This document shows positions 1-6,813 of a stretch of 8,373 bases of DNA, in pieces. The DNA comes from Chitinophagaceae bacterium. GTDB lineage: Bacteria > Bacteroidota > Bacteroidia > Chitinophagales > Chitinophagaceae. The DNA lies in contig JAICHT010000149.1 in the NCBI GenBank assembly GCA_025924755.1, forward strand, positions 1-8,373. The letters run 5' to 3'. Within the stretch, counting starts at the first letter, position 1, and every line of letters begins with the position of its first letter. The notes beneath the pieces were generated by a model. It made no database searches, had not been told where the DNA came from, and saw only the letters and a program-made list of their open reading frames with translations. The position numbers and the translations under genes were made by a program.

Positions 1-459
1 CATGTGGCAATAATGTTCCGAAACTGGTTAAACGGTTCTCGGGATTTGTATGTAATGCAATCTGTTGATAAAGGAACAACTTTTCATGCGCCTCAAAAGT
101 TGGGCGATGGTACCTGGAAGCTGAACGGATGCCCAATGGATGGTGGGGGAATTACTATTGATACTAAGGAAGTGAATACCGTATGGCAGCGGCAAGGTGT
201 TGTATATTATTGTACACCGGCTACTACCGAAAAGAAGATAGCGGCCGGCAGGTCTTGCAGCCTGGCAGAAAATGCCTCAAACGCAAACACTGTATTGATT
301 AATATGCAGGATGGAGCTAATGTAAAATTAGTTGACGCCACAACAAATAATGAAACGATAATAGGAATGGGCAGCTTTTTAAGATCAATCATTCTGCCGG
401 ATCAAAAAGTGCTTTGCGTGTGGGAAGAAGATATGCAAATCAAGTTTAAAAAAGTATAG
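1..459 (+). CDS. Sialidase-like BNR/Asp-box protein, C-terminal fragment
   Basis: The reading frame is open from the first base, so this is the last 152 codons of a longer gene. A GTG at position 4 is probably internal, not the start. An Asp-box (S-x-D-x-G-x-x-F) is visible as SVDKGTTF, about residues 21-28 of the fragment. It is preceded by FRNWLNGSRDLY and followed by LNGCPMDGGGI, a layout typical of six-bladed-propeller exo-alpha-sialidase-like proteins of the BNR superfamily. The end of the protein (VLCVWEEDMQIKFKKV) looks like the last propeller strand. Sialidase activity cannot be claimed: the catalytic Arg triad, Tyr and Asp are mostly outside the window, and many Bacteroidota members of this group are annotated by fold only. 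The stop lies 51 bp before the AraC-type regulator on the same strand. It may be the unrelated neighbour bordering the copper genes or a passenger of the island. Confidence 0.7.
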   Translation, partial: HVAIMFRNWLNGSRDLYVMQSVDKGTTFHAPQKLGDGTWKLNGCPMDGGGITIDTKEVNTVWQRQGVVYYCTPATTEKKIAAGRSCSLAENASNANTVLINMQDGANVKLVDATTNNETIIGMGSFLRSIILPDQKVLCVWEEDMQIKFKKV

Positions 460-510
460 TAAAAAATCATAAAATACGTTTAGAAAAGTATACAGCGTTT
501 ATCATATAGC

Positions 511-1086
511 ATGAAGCTTATTATTAAAAATATGGTTTGCCCACGTTGTATCATGACAGTGGAACAGATATTAAAAGAAAATAACCTGGCATACCACTCT
601 ATACATTTAGGTGAAGTCACGTTGGTAAATGAATTGACAAACGAACAAATTGGCCGGCTTTCCAACAATTTGCAACAGGTAGGTTTTGAGCTGCTGGACG
701 ATCAGAAAAAACAACAAATAGAACAGCTAAAAACTCTTTTAATTCAAAAGGTGCAGGAGAATGGCATAGAGGAACACTTTATTATTAGCAAGTACCTCAG
801 CGAAAAGATGTACAAAGACTATTCATCGCTAAGCAAATTATTTTCTGAAGTGGAAGGCATAACGATAGAGCACTTCTTTATGCTGCAAAAAATTGAAAAA
901 GTAAAAGAATGGCTCATCTACAATGAACTATCATTAAATGAAATTGCTTATAAACTTGGGTACAGCAGCACCCAGCATCTTTCCAATCAATTTAAAAAAT
1001 TAACCGGAATGACGCCGGGCCAATTCAAAAAGATCGGCGCTGTTCATCGAAAACCACTGGACGATATACAGGCCAAAAACATTTAA
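511..1086 (+). CDS. AraC-family regulator with N-terminal HMA-like CPRC metal-binding domain
   Basis: This 191-residue protein has two parts. Residues 1-63 resemble a heavy-metal-associated (HMA) domain: an opening beta strand (MKLIIKNMVC), a Cys pair C10-P-R-C13 at the usual metal-loop position, a helix, and an ending like the HMA C-terminus (VGFELLDD). Residues 90-175 are an AraC/XylS DNA-binding domain with both helix-turn-helix units; the second is clear (SLNEIAYKLGYSSTQHLSNQFKKLTGMTPGQFKK, split here as LGYSSTQHLSNQF and GMTPGQFKK). A charged helical linker (about 64-89) joins them. There is no cupin sensor domain and the protein is shorter than a classical AraC member. It ends 74 bp before copA, so it probably senses cytosolic Cu(I) and regulates copA and perhaps its neighbours; the metal and the sign of regulation are inferred. 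The start at ATG 511 leaves a full first HMA strand. Confidence 0.88.
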   Translation: MKLIIKNMVCPRCIMTVEQILKENNLAYHSIHLGEVTLVNELTNEQIGRLSNNLQQVGFELLDDQKKQQIEQLKTLLIQKVQENGIEEHFIISKYLSEKMYKDYSSLSKLFSEVEGITIEHFFMLQKIEKVKEWLIYNELSLNEIAYKLGYSSTQHLSNQFKKLTGMTPGQFKKIGAVHRKPLDDIQAKNI

Positions 1087-1119
1087 GTGTAACTCTTTTC
1101 CACAATCATGTAATAGTTA

Positions 1120-1127
1120 TACCTTTT
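1120..1127 (+). promoter_or_regulatory. Possible Bacteroidota-type promoter for copA
   Basis: TACCTTTT differs by one base from the Bacteroidota -7 consensus TAnnTTTG. CTTTTC at 1095-1100 lies exactly 19 bp upstream and resembles the -33 TTTG/TTG box with one mismatch. The element is 33 bp before the copA ATG. Both boxes are imperfect, so this is only a candidate. An activator such as the upstream AraC protein could compensate for a weak promoter. Confidence 0.3.
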
Positions 1128-1160
1128 AATAGCCGGAACTTTACCAGACAATCAGGTAAT

Positions 1161-3584
1161 ATGGATGATTCAAAAAATACGGTGGTAGACCTGCCACTAT
1201 CCGGCGTAGAAAGTGAGCATTGCGCTCTGATAGTAGATAAAGAATTAGCAAAAATTCCGGGTGTAAAGGCGCATAAGGTTGAACTCAATAATCATAAGGC
1301 GGTTGTAACGGTAGCTGATGTGCAGGAAACCGTTCCGAAGGCAGTTTCTGCTATCCGGGATATAGGATATGATGTAGAAACTATGAAGCAAACCTTTCCG
1401 GTTACCGGCATGAGTTGCGCATCCTGCGCAGCCAGTGCCGAAAGCATAACAGTTGCACAGCCGGGTGTGGTAAAGGCTGCTGTAAACTTTGCTAATACGT
1501 CACTACAGGTTGAATATGTACCTACCATTACATCTCCCCAACAAATAAAAAGTGCATTACAATCTATTGGATATGACTTGGTAATTGAAGATACTAATGA
1601 AGCAAAAGAAGCTTTGGAAGACCTTCAGCACCAAAAGCTGCAATCGCTTAAGCAGCGTACACTCTGGTCTGTGGTTTTATCTGTTCCGCTTGTTATTATT
1701 GGTATGTTCTTGATGCACATTGCCTACGCTGATTATATCATGTGGGCTTTAGCAACCCCGGTAGTATTGGTTTTTGGAAGGCAGTTCTTTATCAATGCCT
1801 GGAAGCAGGCGAAGCACCGCTCTGCTAATATGGATACGTTAGTCGCACTCAGTACCGGCATTGCTTACCTGTTTAGCGTTTTCAATACCTTATATCCGCA
1901 GTTCTGGATAGCCCGGGGTTTGCAGTCGCATGTGTATTTTGAAGCGGCAGCTGTGGTTATTGCTTTTATATTGTTAGGTAAGTTGCTGGAAGAAAGAGCT
2001 AAGGCTGCTACGTCGTCTGCTATCAAAAAATTAATGGGGCTGCAACCCAAAACAGTAACCATCGTGCATGAGGGCGGCCATATGATGGAGATGCATATTG
2101 AACAAGTAAAAGTGGGAGATATTATTTTAGTAAAACCCGGAGAAAAAATACCAGTAGATGGAGAAGTGGTTACCGGCGCATCTTTTGTTGATGAAAGTAT
2201 GATAAGCGGAGAACCGGTAGCAGTGGAAAAAACTAGTGGCAGTAAAGTTTTTGCCGGTACCATTAATCAAAAAGGAAGTTTTCAATTTAAGGCGCAGAAA
2301 GTAAGTGGCGAAACCTTGCTGGCGCATATTATTAAAATGGTGCAGGAAGCACAGGGCTCTAAAGCACCGGTGCAAAAGCTGGTGGATAAGATTGCAGGCA
2401 TATTCGTGCCAGTGGTTATGGGCATTGCCGTACTTTCTTTTATAGCCTGGATAATATTAGGTGGAGATAGTGGATTAACACACGGACTATTGGCGTTAGT
2501 TACCGTATTGGTAATTGCATGTCCCTGTGCTTTGGGGCTGGCAACGCCTACAGCCATTATGGTAGGAGTGGGCAAAGGCGCCGAGCATGGAATCTTAATT
2601 AAAGATGCGGAAGCTCTCGAACTCTCTCATAAAGTAAATGCTATCGTACTGGACAAAACAGGTACTATAACCGAAGGTAAGCCACAGGTAACGGATGTAC
2701 TATGGCTGCAGGAGAGCCGTGAAAATAAAGACCTGGTATATAGCCTCGAAAAAGCTTCAGAGCATCCTTTGGCAGCCGCAGTAAGTAAATATTTCGCAGG
2801 CACTGCAAACCCGTTAGCAATCCATAATATTCAGTCTATTACCAGCGCCGGCATACAAGGTTCTTACAACAATCAAACTTATTTTATCGGCACTCAAAAG
2901 CTATTACTGGATAATAAGATCAGCATCAGTAAAGAAACCGAATATTGGAGTATGCAAAGAAGCGCAGAAGCAAAAACAGTAGTCTATTTTGCAGATGCTA
3001 AAACCGTGCTTGCTGCTATTGCCATTGCCGATACCGTTAAGGCTTCTTCTGGTGCGGCTATAAGCAGCTTAAAGGGCCTTGGAATAGATGTATATATGTT
3101 TACGGGAGATAACAAACAAACGGCTGCTGCCGTGGCTACGCAGGTGGGTATTACCCATTTCAAAGCAGAAACATTACCGCAGGATAAATATGAATTTGTA
3201 AAAGATCTTCAATCCAAAGGTAAGATAGTGGCGATGGTAGGAGACGGCATTAATGATAGCCAGGCATTGGCGCAGGCCGATGTAAGTATTGCTATGGGAA
3301 AGGGAAGTGATATTGCCATGGATGTAGCCAAAATGACGTTGATCACATCCGATCTGTCGCGTATTCCGGAAGCATTAAAATTGTCACGCAATACCGTGCG
3401 CACCATTCGTCAAAACCTGTTCTGGGCTTTTATTTACAATATGATTGGTATCCCGATTGCAGCAGGTATTCTTTATCCTGTAAATGGATTTTTACTCAGC
3501 CCTATGATTGCCGGTGCCGCAATGGCCTTGAGCAGTGTAAGTGTGGTAACTAATAGTTTATTGTTGAAATGGAAAAAGCTATAA
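1161..3584 (+). CDS. copA: Cu(+)-exporting P1B-1-type ATPase CopA
   Basis: This 807-residue enzyme uses ATP to pump Cu(I) from the cytosol across the inner membrane. It begins with two HMA-like domains. The first (about 11-75) is degenerate: where GMTCxxC is expected it has G15-V-E-S18-E-H-C21, so the first Cys is Ser. The second (about 77-144) has an intact G83-M-S-C86-A-S-C89. Membrane helices follow from about residue 168. Catalytic signatures are all present: SGE at 349-351 (the TGE actuator loop), C454-P-C456 in the transport helix, DKTGT at 498-502 with D498 phosphorylated, the SEHP motif with H535-P536 in the nucleotide-binding domain, and GDGIND at 694-699. Late-helix residues Y759-N760 and M788-x-x-S791-S792 match the Cu(+) (P1B-1) selectivity signature. 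No truncation or frameshift is seen. It follows the regulator gene by 74 bp, with a CopZ-like gene 87 bp downstream. Confidence 0.96.
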   Translation: MDDSKNTVVDLPLSGVESEHCALIVDKELAKIPGVKAHKVELNNHKAVVTVADVQETVPKAVSAIRDIGYDVETMKQTFPVTGMSCASCAASAESITVAQPGVVKAAVNFANTSLQVEYVPTITSPQQIKSALQSIGYDLVIEDTNEAKEALEDLQHQKLQSLKQRTLWSVVLSVPLVIIGMFLMHIAYADYIMWALATPVVLVFGRQFFINAWKQAKHRSANMDTLVALSTGIAYLFSVFNTLYPQFWIARGLQSHVYFEAAAVVIAFILLGKLLEERAKAATSSAIKKLMGLQPKTVTIVHEGGHMMEMHIEQVKVGDIILVKPGEKIPVDGEVVTGASFVDESMISGEPVAVEKTSGSKVFAGTINQKGSFQFKAQKVSGETLLAHIIKMVQEAQGSKAPVQKLVDKIAGIFVPVVMGIAVLSFIAWIILGGDSGLTHGLLALVTVLVIACPCALGLATPTAIMVGVGKGAEHGILIKDAEALELSHKVNAIVLDKTGTITEGKPQVTDVLWLQESRENKDLVYSLEKASEHPLAAAVSKYFAGTANPLAIHNIQSITSAGIQGSYNNQTYFIGTQKLLLDNKISISKETEYWSMQRSAEAKTVVYFADAKTVLAAIAIADTVKASSGAAISSLKGLGIDVYMFTGDNKQTAAAVATQVGITHFKAETLPQDKYEFVKDLQSKGKIVAMVGDGINDSQALAQADVSIAMGKGSDIAMDVAKMTLITSDLSRIPEALKLSRNTVRTIRQNLFWAFIYNMIGIPIAAGILYPVNGFLLSPMIAGAAMALSSVSVVTNSLLLKWKKL

Positions 3585-3643
3585 AGCCGGAATTATATAA
3601 CTCTTATCCTGAATAGTGTAACAAGAAAGGCTTTTATACTGGT

Positions 3644-3651
3644 TAATTTTG
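3644..3651 (+). promoter_or_regulatory. -7 promoter-like element before the CopZ-like gene
   Basis: TAATTTTG is a perfect match to the Bacteroidota -7 consensus TAnnTTTG and sits 20 bp before the ATG at 3672. I see no good TTG at the -33 spacing, so it is either a weak promoter or a chance match in AT-rich DNA. If real, the small HMA gene can be transcribed apart from copA. Confidence 0.3.
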
Positions 3652-3671
3652 AACCGTAAATTTTAAAAGAA

Positions 3672-3881
3672 ATGAATCAATATCAATTTAAGACAAATAT
3701 CAATTGCGGCGGTTGCGTAGCTAAAGTAACGCCGCTTCTCAACAGCAACCCTGAAATAAAAGGCTGGAAGGTAGATACGGCTAACCCTGATAAAATACTT
3801 ACAGTGGAAGCCAACAACCTGAAAGCAGACGAGGTAAAAGAACTGGTGAAAAAAGCCGGCTTCAAAGCCGAAAAGATTTAA
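3672..3881 (+). CDS. CopZ-like HMA-domain copper chaperone
   Basis: This 69-residue protein is a single HMA domain with the expected beta-alpha-beta-beta-alpha-beta order. The metal-binding pair is C12-G-G-C15, in the context KTNINCGGCVAK, followed by a helix and a final VKKAGFKAEKI strand. It has no signal peptide or membrane segment, so it should act in the cytosol. Proteins of this size beside copA usually carry Cu(I) to the ATPase or buffer it. CGGC differs from the more usual CxHC/CASC of CopZ, and the turn carries Asn where a Met is common, so metal preference is not proven. A terminator follows closely, so it probably ends the araC-copA-HMA transcription block. Confidence 0.85.
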   Translation: MNQYQFKTNINCGGCVAKVTPLLNSNPEIKGWKVDTANPDKILTVEANNLKADEVKELVKKAGFKAEKI

Positions 3882-3894
3882 TTGTACTTTACAC

Positions 3895-3923
3895 GGGCAG
3901 CTATGTGCTGCCCTAAATTTTTA
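3895..3923 (+). terminator. Rho-independent terminator after the CopZ-like gene
   Basis: A perfect 7-bp GC-rich stem, GGGCAGC (3895-3901) and GCTGCCC (3907-3913), encloses a 5-base loop TATGT. It is followed by TAAATTTTTAT, a T-rich tail. It starts 14 bp after the stop codon, exactly where an intrinsic terminator for the copA/CopZ-like unit is expected. Confidence 0.8.
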
Positions 3924-4084
3924 TATATGGCTGTACTATCAAAAATAAGTACTGTTATCCTTAGGGTCTTAAAAGCAATCTTTGTTCATAAAAAAGAATG
4001 TTGCAAATAAGTGGCGGATTTTACAGGTTGATCTTCCATAATCACTATTAAGAGTGTATAAGAGACGGATGCATGCCTGTATTT

Positions 4085-4092
4085 TAACTTTG
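4085..4092 (+). promoter_or_regulatory. Distal -7 promoter-like element before the HYC_CC_PP gene
   Basis: TAACTTTG matches TAnnTTTG exactly, 97 bp before the GTG start at 4190. No TTG is found at the -33 spacing, so it is only a candidate. Confidence 0.28.
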
Positions 4093-4129
4093 ATTATTTG
4101 TATATAGAAAGCGGCAATTAGGTATGGCA

Positions 4130-4137
4130 TAGTTTTG
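4130..4137 (+). promoter_or_regulatory. Proximal -7 promoter-like element before the HYC_CC_PP gene
   Basis: TAGTTTTG matches TAnnTTTG exactly and leaves a 52-bp leader to the GTG start. The nearest upstream TTTG (4097-4100) is 29 bp away, longer than the usual 19 or so. A promoter is expected here because a terminator lies upstream. Confidence 0.35.
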
Positions 4138-4189
4138 TAGAATCTGAACACTATAATTAATCAAGAGAAGTTATATAGCAAGCAGTAAT

Positions 4190-4576
4190 GTGAAAAAGTT
4201 TTTAGCAACAATATTAAGTTTGATATACTTACTTACCGTAAGTGGTGCTACTGTACATCTGCATTATTGCAAGGGTGAAATGACAGCTGCAAAACTATGG
4301 CATAGTACCCAAAGCAAAGACTGTCCCAACTGTGGTACCTGCCAAAAAGATAATTGTTGCAAGGATATACAAAAGATAATTATCATAAAAAAAGACCATA
4401 CGCTTTCCGATGTTAATTTCACCTTCCGGCAACTTGAAATCACAACACCCGAATATCGGCTATCTGATGCTCTATTAAAGGTTAGCACGACCGTATGGTG
4501 GAATCCGGATATACATGGCCCGCCTTTTATAAATAAGCTTTCCCTCTTTAAATTGAATCGCGTTTTTCGTATTTGA
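4190..4576 (+). CDS. Secreted Cys-rich protein of the HYC_CC_PP type
   Basis: This 128-residue protein starts with an export signal (MKKFLATILSLIYLLTVSGA, about 1-20) and then shows the three marks of the Bacteroidota HYC_CC_PP family: H25-Y26-C27 just after the signal, C56-C57 in a Cys cluster (C45, C48, C51, C56, C57), and G110-P111-P112 near the C-terminus. Function in this family is not established to my knowledge. The six Cys and nearby His residues, together with copper genes on both sides, suggest a periplasmic or membrane-anchored metal-binding or thiol protein; that is inference. The start must be GTG at 4190: the overlapping ATG at 4188 is followed directly by TGA, and the first upstream in-frame stop is at 4154 with no ATG between. 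The signal peptide begins right at the GTG, which supports it. Confidence 0.78.
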   Translation: MKKFLATILSLIYLLTVSGATVHLHYCKGEMTAAKLWHSTQSKDCPNCGTCQKDNCCKDIQKIIIIKKDHTLSDVNFTFRQLEITTPEYRLSDALLKVSTTVWWNPDIHGPPFINKLSLFKLNRVFRI

Positions 4577-4682
4577 CATGCTCCTGCTCTTTTGCTGCCA
4601 ACCTGTACACATGGCAGGTAAGCAATGCTTTACCAGGAGATTTCATCATCATATTCTTTACCAATCTATATCAAATTACTAA

Positions 4683-6353
4683 ATGAAAAGGTTCGTTATT
4701 TTAATAATGCTAAGCAGCTTTTTTTCTATGGCTGTTAACGCTCAGGATATGCAAAATATGCCAGGCATGTCTATGAATCATGCAACAAAAAAGAAAACTA
4801 CATCCGGCAAAAAAATCAAAAATGCACAACACAATCCTTCTATGCAGAACCACCAGGAGAATATGATGCAGGATAGCGCTTCAATGCAGCAAAGTGGCCG
4901 GGTACAGGAGAAAGACAACATGATGAATATGAATAGGAGTTCTGATACCACTAAGCAACCAGACGATATGAATATGGATCATTCAATGATGCATGATCAT
5001 AGTACTTCAGACTCTACAAAGCCGGACAGTACCATGCAGATGAGCGATAGCATGATGCACCGTAAGAACGATCATCCGATGGATATGGATATCAGTAATC
5101 AGAACCACAGTGGAATGAATATGGATATGATGAATATGGATCATGCGTATTCTTTGAATTTGCCCATGAACCGCGATGGTTCGGGTACGTCATGGTTGCC
5201 GGATGCATCGCCTATGAATGGCTACATGTTTCATACCAGAAAATGGAGTTACATGCTGCACGGCAATATCTTTCTGCGTTACACAAACCAGGATTTTACC
5301 CATAAAGGTTCAAGGGGAGATGATAAAATAGATGCACCCAACTGGTTGATGCTGATGGGGCAACGTCAGGTAGCAAAAAATGGGTTATTTCACTTTAATG
5401 TAATGATGTCTTTTGATCCGCTTACTGAAAGCGGTTATGGATATCCGTTACTTTTCCAATCCGGGGAAAGCTGGAACGGAAAGTCATTAGTAGACCGGCA
5501 ACACCCGCATGATTTGTTTTCTGAATTATCAGTAAGTTATTCACAGGCCCTTTCTAAAAAATCCGATATATATTTCTACCTGGGCTATCCCGGCGAGCCG
5601 GCTTTAGGTCCGGTTGCTTTTATGCACCGCCCTTCTGCTATGTATAATCCCGATGCGCCAATATCACACCACTGGATAGATGCCACACATATTACATTTG
5701 GCGTGGCTACGCTGGGTATACGACTGGGCGATTTTAAGTTTGAGGGTTCTTCTTTTACCGGCCGTGAACCCAATGAAAACAGGTATAACTTTGATAAGCC
5801 GCGATTTGATTCCTGGAGTGGGCGGTTGTCTTATAACCCTTCTGAAAACTGGGCGTTGCAGGTGTCGCACGGGTTTATAAAAAGCCCTGAAGAATTGAAC
5901 CCAGGTGAAAATGTATATCGTACTACTGCCTCTGCCATTTACAGTTTGCCGCTGGCCAATGATGGTTGGTTAAATGCAACCGCCGTATGGGGCTTGAATA
6001 AATCAAAACGCTATGAAGGACAGAAAGACACTGAGGGAGAGAATGCTTTTTTGCTGGAAGGTAGTTGGAGAAAAGATAAGCTGGCAGTGTATAGCCGTTA
6101 CGAATTTACTCAAAAGTCAGCAGAAGAATTGGTGTTAAGCGAAGTTACTTATGGCCAGGGTGCGTTGTTTCCTGTCCATGCATTCACGTTAGGGCTCAAC
6201 TATGATTTATTACATATTGGGCAAACCAGATTAGCCGGTGGCGGCCAGTATACGATCTATCATGCGGATAACCGGCTCAATAACCTGTATGGAAAAAATC
6301 CGATGGGCTTTGAAGTGTACCTGCGGCTATATCCGGGCCTGATGAAGATGTAG
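4683..6353 (+). CDS. Predicted outer-membrane beta-barrel with Met/His-rich N-terminal tail
   Basis: I do not recognise a named family. This 556-residue protein has a signal peptide (1-20, predicted cleavage VNA|Q). Residues 21-154 are low-complexity and very rich in Met (26 by my count) and His (10), with motifs such as MNMDH, SMMHDH and MNMDMMNMDH, as in periplasmic copper-binding segments of CopA/PcoA, CopB/PcoB or CusF-type proteins. From about 155 to the end there are alternating aromatic/polar strands (for example YMLHGNIFLRY, LFHFNVMMSF, DIYFYLGY, FEVYLRLYP) separated by turns, typical of an outer-membrane barrel; the conserved-looking stretch LVDRQHPHDLF holds two His. It is not a TonB receptor by what I can see. 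A role like CopB/PcoB (outer-membrane copper binding or release) is inferred from composition and neighbours. The gene lies 46 bp before the Csp gene. Confidence 0.75.
   Translation: MKRFVILIMLSSFFSMAVNAQDMQNMPGMSMNHATKKKTTSGKKIKNAQHNPSMQNHQENMMQDSASMQQSGRVQEKDNMMNMNRSSDTTKQPDDMNMDHSMMHDHSTSDSTKPDSTMQMSDSMMHRKNDHPMDMDISNQNHSGMNMDMMNMDHAYSLNLPMNRDGSGTSWLPDASPMNGYMFHTRKWSYMLHGNIFLRYTNQDFTHKGSRGDDKIDAPNWLMLMGQRQVAKNGLFHFNVMMSFDPLTESGYGYPLLFQSGESWNGKSLVDRQHPHDLFSELSVSYSQALSKKSDIYFYLGYPGEPALGPVAFMHRPSAMYNPDAPISHHWIDATHITFGVATLGIRLGDFKFEGSSFTGREPNENRYNFDKPRFDSWSGRLSYNPSENWALQVSHGFIKSPEELNPGENVYRTTASAIYSLPLANDGWLNATAVWGLNKSKRYEGQKDTEGENAFLLEGSWRKDKLAVYSRYEFTQKSAEELVLSEVTYGQGALFPVHAFTLGLNYDLLHIGQTRLAGGGQYTIYHADNRLNNLYGKNPMGFEVYLRLYPGLMKM
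4743..5144 (+). repeat. Degenerate Met/His-rich coding repeat region
   Basis: This segment encodes residues 21-154 of the barrel protein and consists of imperfect repeats of Met-Asn/Asp/His units. One 15-bp unit, ATGAATATGGATCAT (encoding MNMDH), occurs exactly at 4968-4982 and 5130-5144. Such tracts can expand or shrink by slippage or recombination and so vary between strains. Confidence 0.6.
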
Positions 6354-6399
6354 AGCGTAACAAATTCTTTTTATTTTTTAACCTTTAAACTCAATCATT

Positions 6400-6732
6400 A
6401 TGACAGGGTATCACACGTACAAAACATGTATTGAAGCTTGTGTAAAATGCGCGGCTATTTGTAACCATTGCGCTTCTGCGTGCTTGCAGGAGCCCGATGT
6501 AAAAATGATGGCAGGCTGTATACAACTTGATATGGAATGTGCCGCTATTTGTTATGCAGCCGTACAGGTGATGAGCATGGGTGGGCAGCAGGCAAAGCAG
6601 CTGTGCCGTATTTGTGCAGACATCTGCGAAGCCTGTGGCGCTGAATGCAGCAAACACAAAACGGAGCATTGTAAGGAATGTGCAGATTCATGCAAACGCT
6701 GCGCTGAAGAATGCAGAAAGATGGCAGCGTAA
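6400..6732 (+). CDS. Four-helix-bundle copper storage protein (Csp/DUF326)
   Basis: This 110-residue protein has 19 cysteines (10, 14, 17, 21, 24, 28, 40, 47, 51, 69, 72, 76, 79, 83, 91, 94, 98, 101, 105), mostly in CxxxC and CxxC spacing along predicted helices, which places them on the inner faces of a four-helix bundle. This is the pattern of Csp proteins (DUF326), which hold many Cu(I) ions per monomer. No Tat or Sec signal is present, so it corresponds to cytosolic Csp3 rather than exported Csp1; the 19 Cys also fit Csp3. Met residues (36, 37, 45, 58, 60) and His 5, 23, 86 and 90 could add sites at the bundle ends. It starts 46 bp after the barrel gene and may share its transcript. A long hairpin follows 9 bp after the stop. 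Confidence 0.9.
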   Translation: MTGYHTYKTCIEACVKCAAICNHCASACLQEPDVKMMAGCIQLDMECAAICYAAVQVMSMGGQQAKQLCRICADICEACGAECSKHKTEHCKECADSCKRCAEECRKMAA

Positions 6733-6741
6733 CAGAGGGTA

Positions 6742-6794
6742 AAAGAAAAGGATGAAGATTACAGATGTATTCTCTGGTTTTCATCCTTTTCTTT
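6742..6794 (+). terminator. Long hairpin, likely terminator between the Csp and DUF4396 genes
   Basis: AAAGAAAAGGATGAA (6742-6756) is the perfect reverse complement of TTCATCCTTTTCTTT (6780-6794), giving a 15-bp stem. With G-T wobbles the stem grows to 20 pairs (GATTA with TGGTT), leaving a 13-base loop. The right arm is itself T-rich and the left arm A-rich, so it could work as a terminator in either direction. It begins 9 bp after the Csp stop and ends 19 bp before the DUF4396 start. Confidence 0.75.
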
Positions 6795-6813
6795 AAATAT
6801 TAAATCTTTACTT

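Larger units (their letters stand above)
3882..4189 (+). other. 308-bp intergenic region: terminator plus candidate promoters
   Basis: This is the longest gene-free stretch here. It opens with the terminator at 3895-3923 and holds two perfect TAnnTTTG matches at 4085-4092 and 4130-4137. No RNA gene, mobile-element end or convincing small gene was seen in it. A 60-codon reverse-strand reading frame has no recognisable protein features. The region separates the cytosolic copper block from the envelope block. Confidence 0.55.

Noticed and set aside
1865..2263. Reverse-strand 132-codon reading frame inside copA
   Set aside because: It lies wholly inside a strongly supported copA frame and its composition is that of an antisense shadow.
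3582..3637. Imperfect hairpin TATAAAGCC / GGCTTTTATA after copA as a terminator
   Set aside because: The loop is about 40 bases, the stem has a bulge, and no T-run follows the stem. It is unlikely to stop transcription.
3969..4151. Reverse-strand 60-codon reading frame in the large intergenic gap
   Set aside because: It has no recognisable motif, no clear promoter or ribosome binding site, and lies across the candidate promoters of the next gene. It is probably chance.
4600..4636. Overlapping short inverted repeats (TGCCA/TGGCA, ACCTG/CAGGT, GGTAAGC/GCTTTACC) before the barrel gene
   Set aside because: The stems are short and mutually exclusive, and no riboswitch class is recognised. Possibly a structured leader, but not supported enough to annotate.
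4743..5144. Met/His tract as a CRISPR or tandem DNA repeat array
   Set aside because: The repeats are in-frame codon-level similarities of a low-complexity protein segment with irregular spacing, not regular repeats and spacers.
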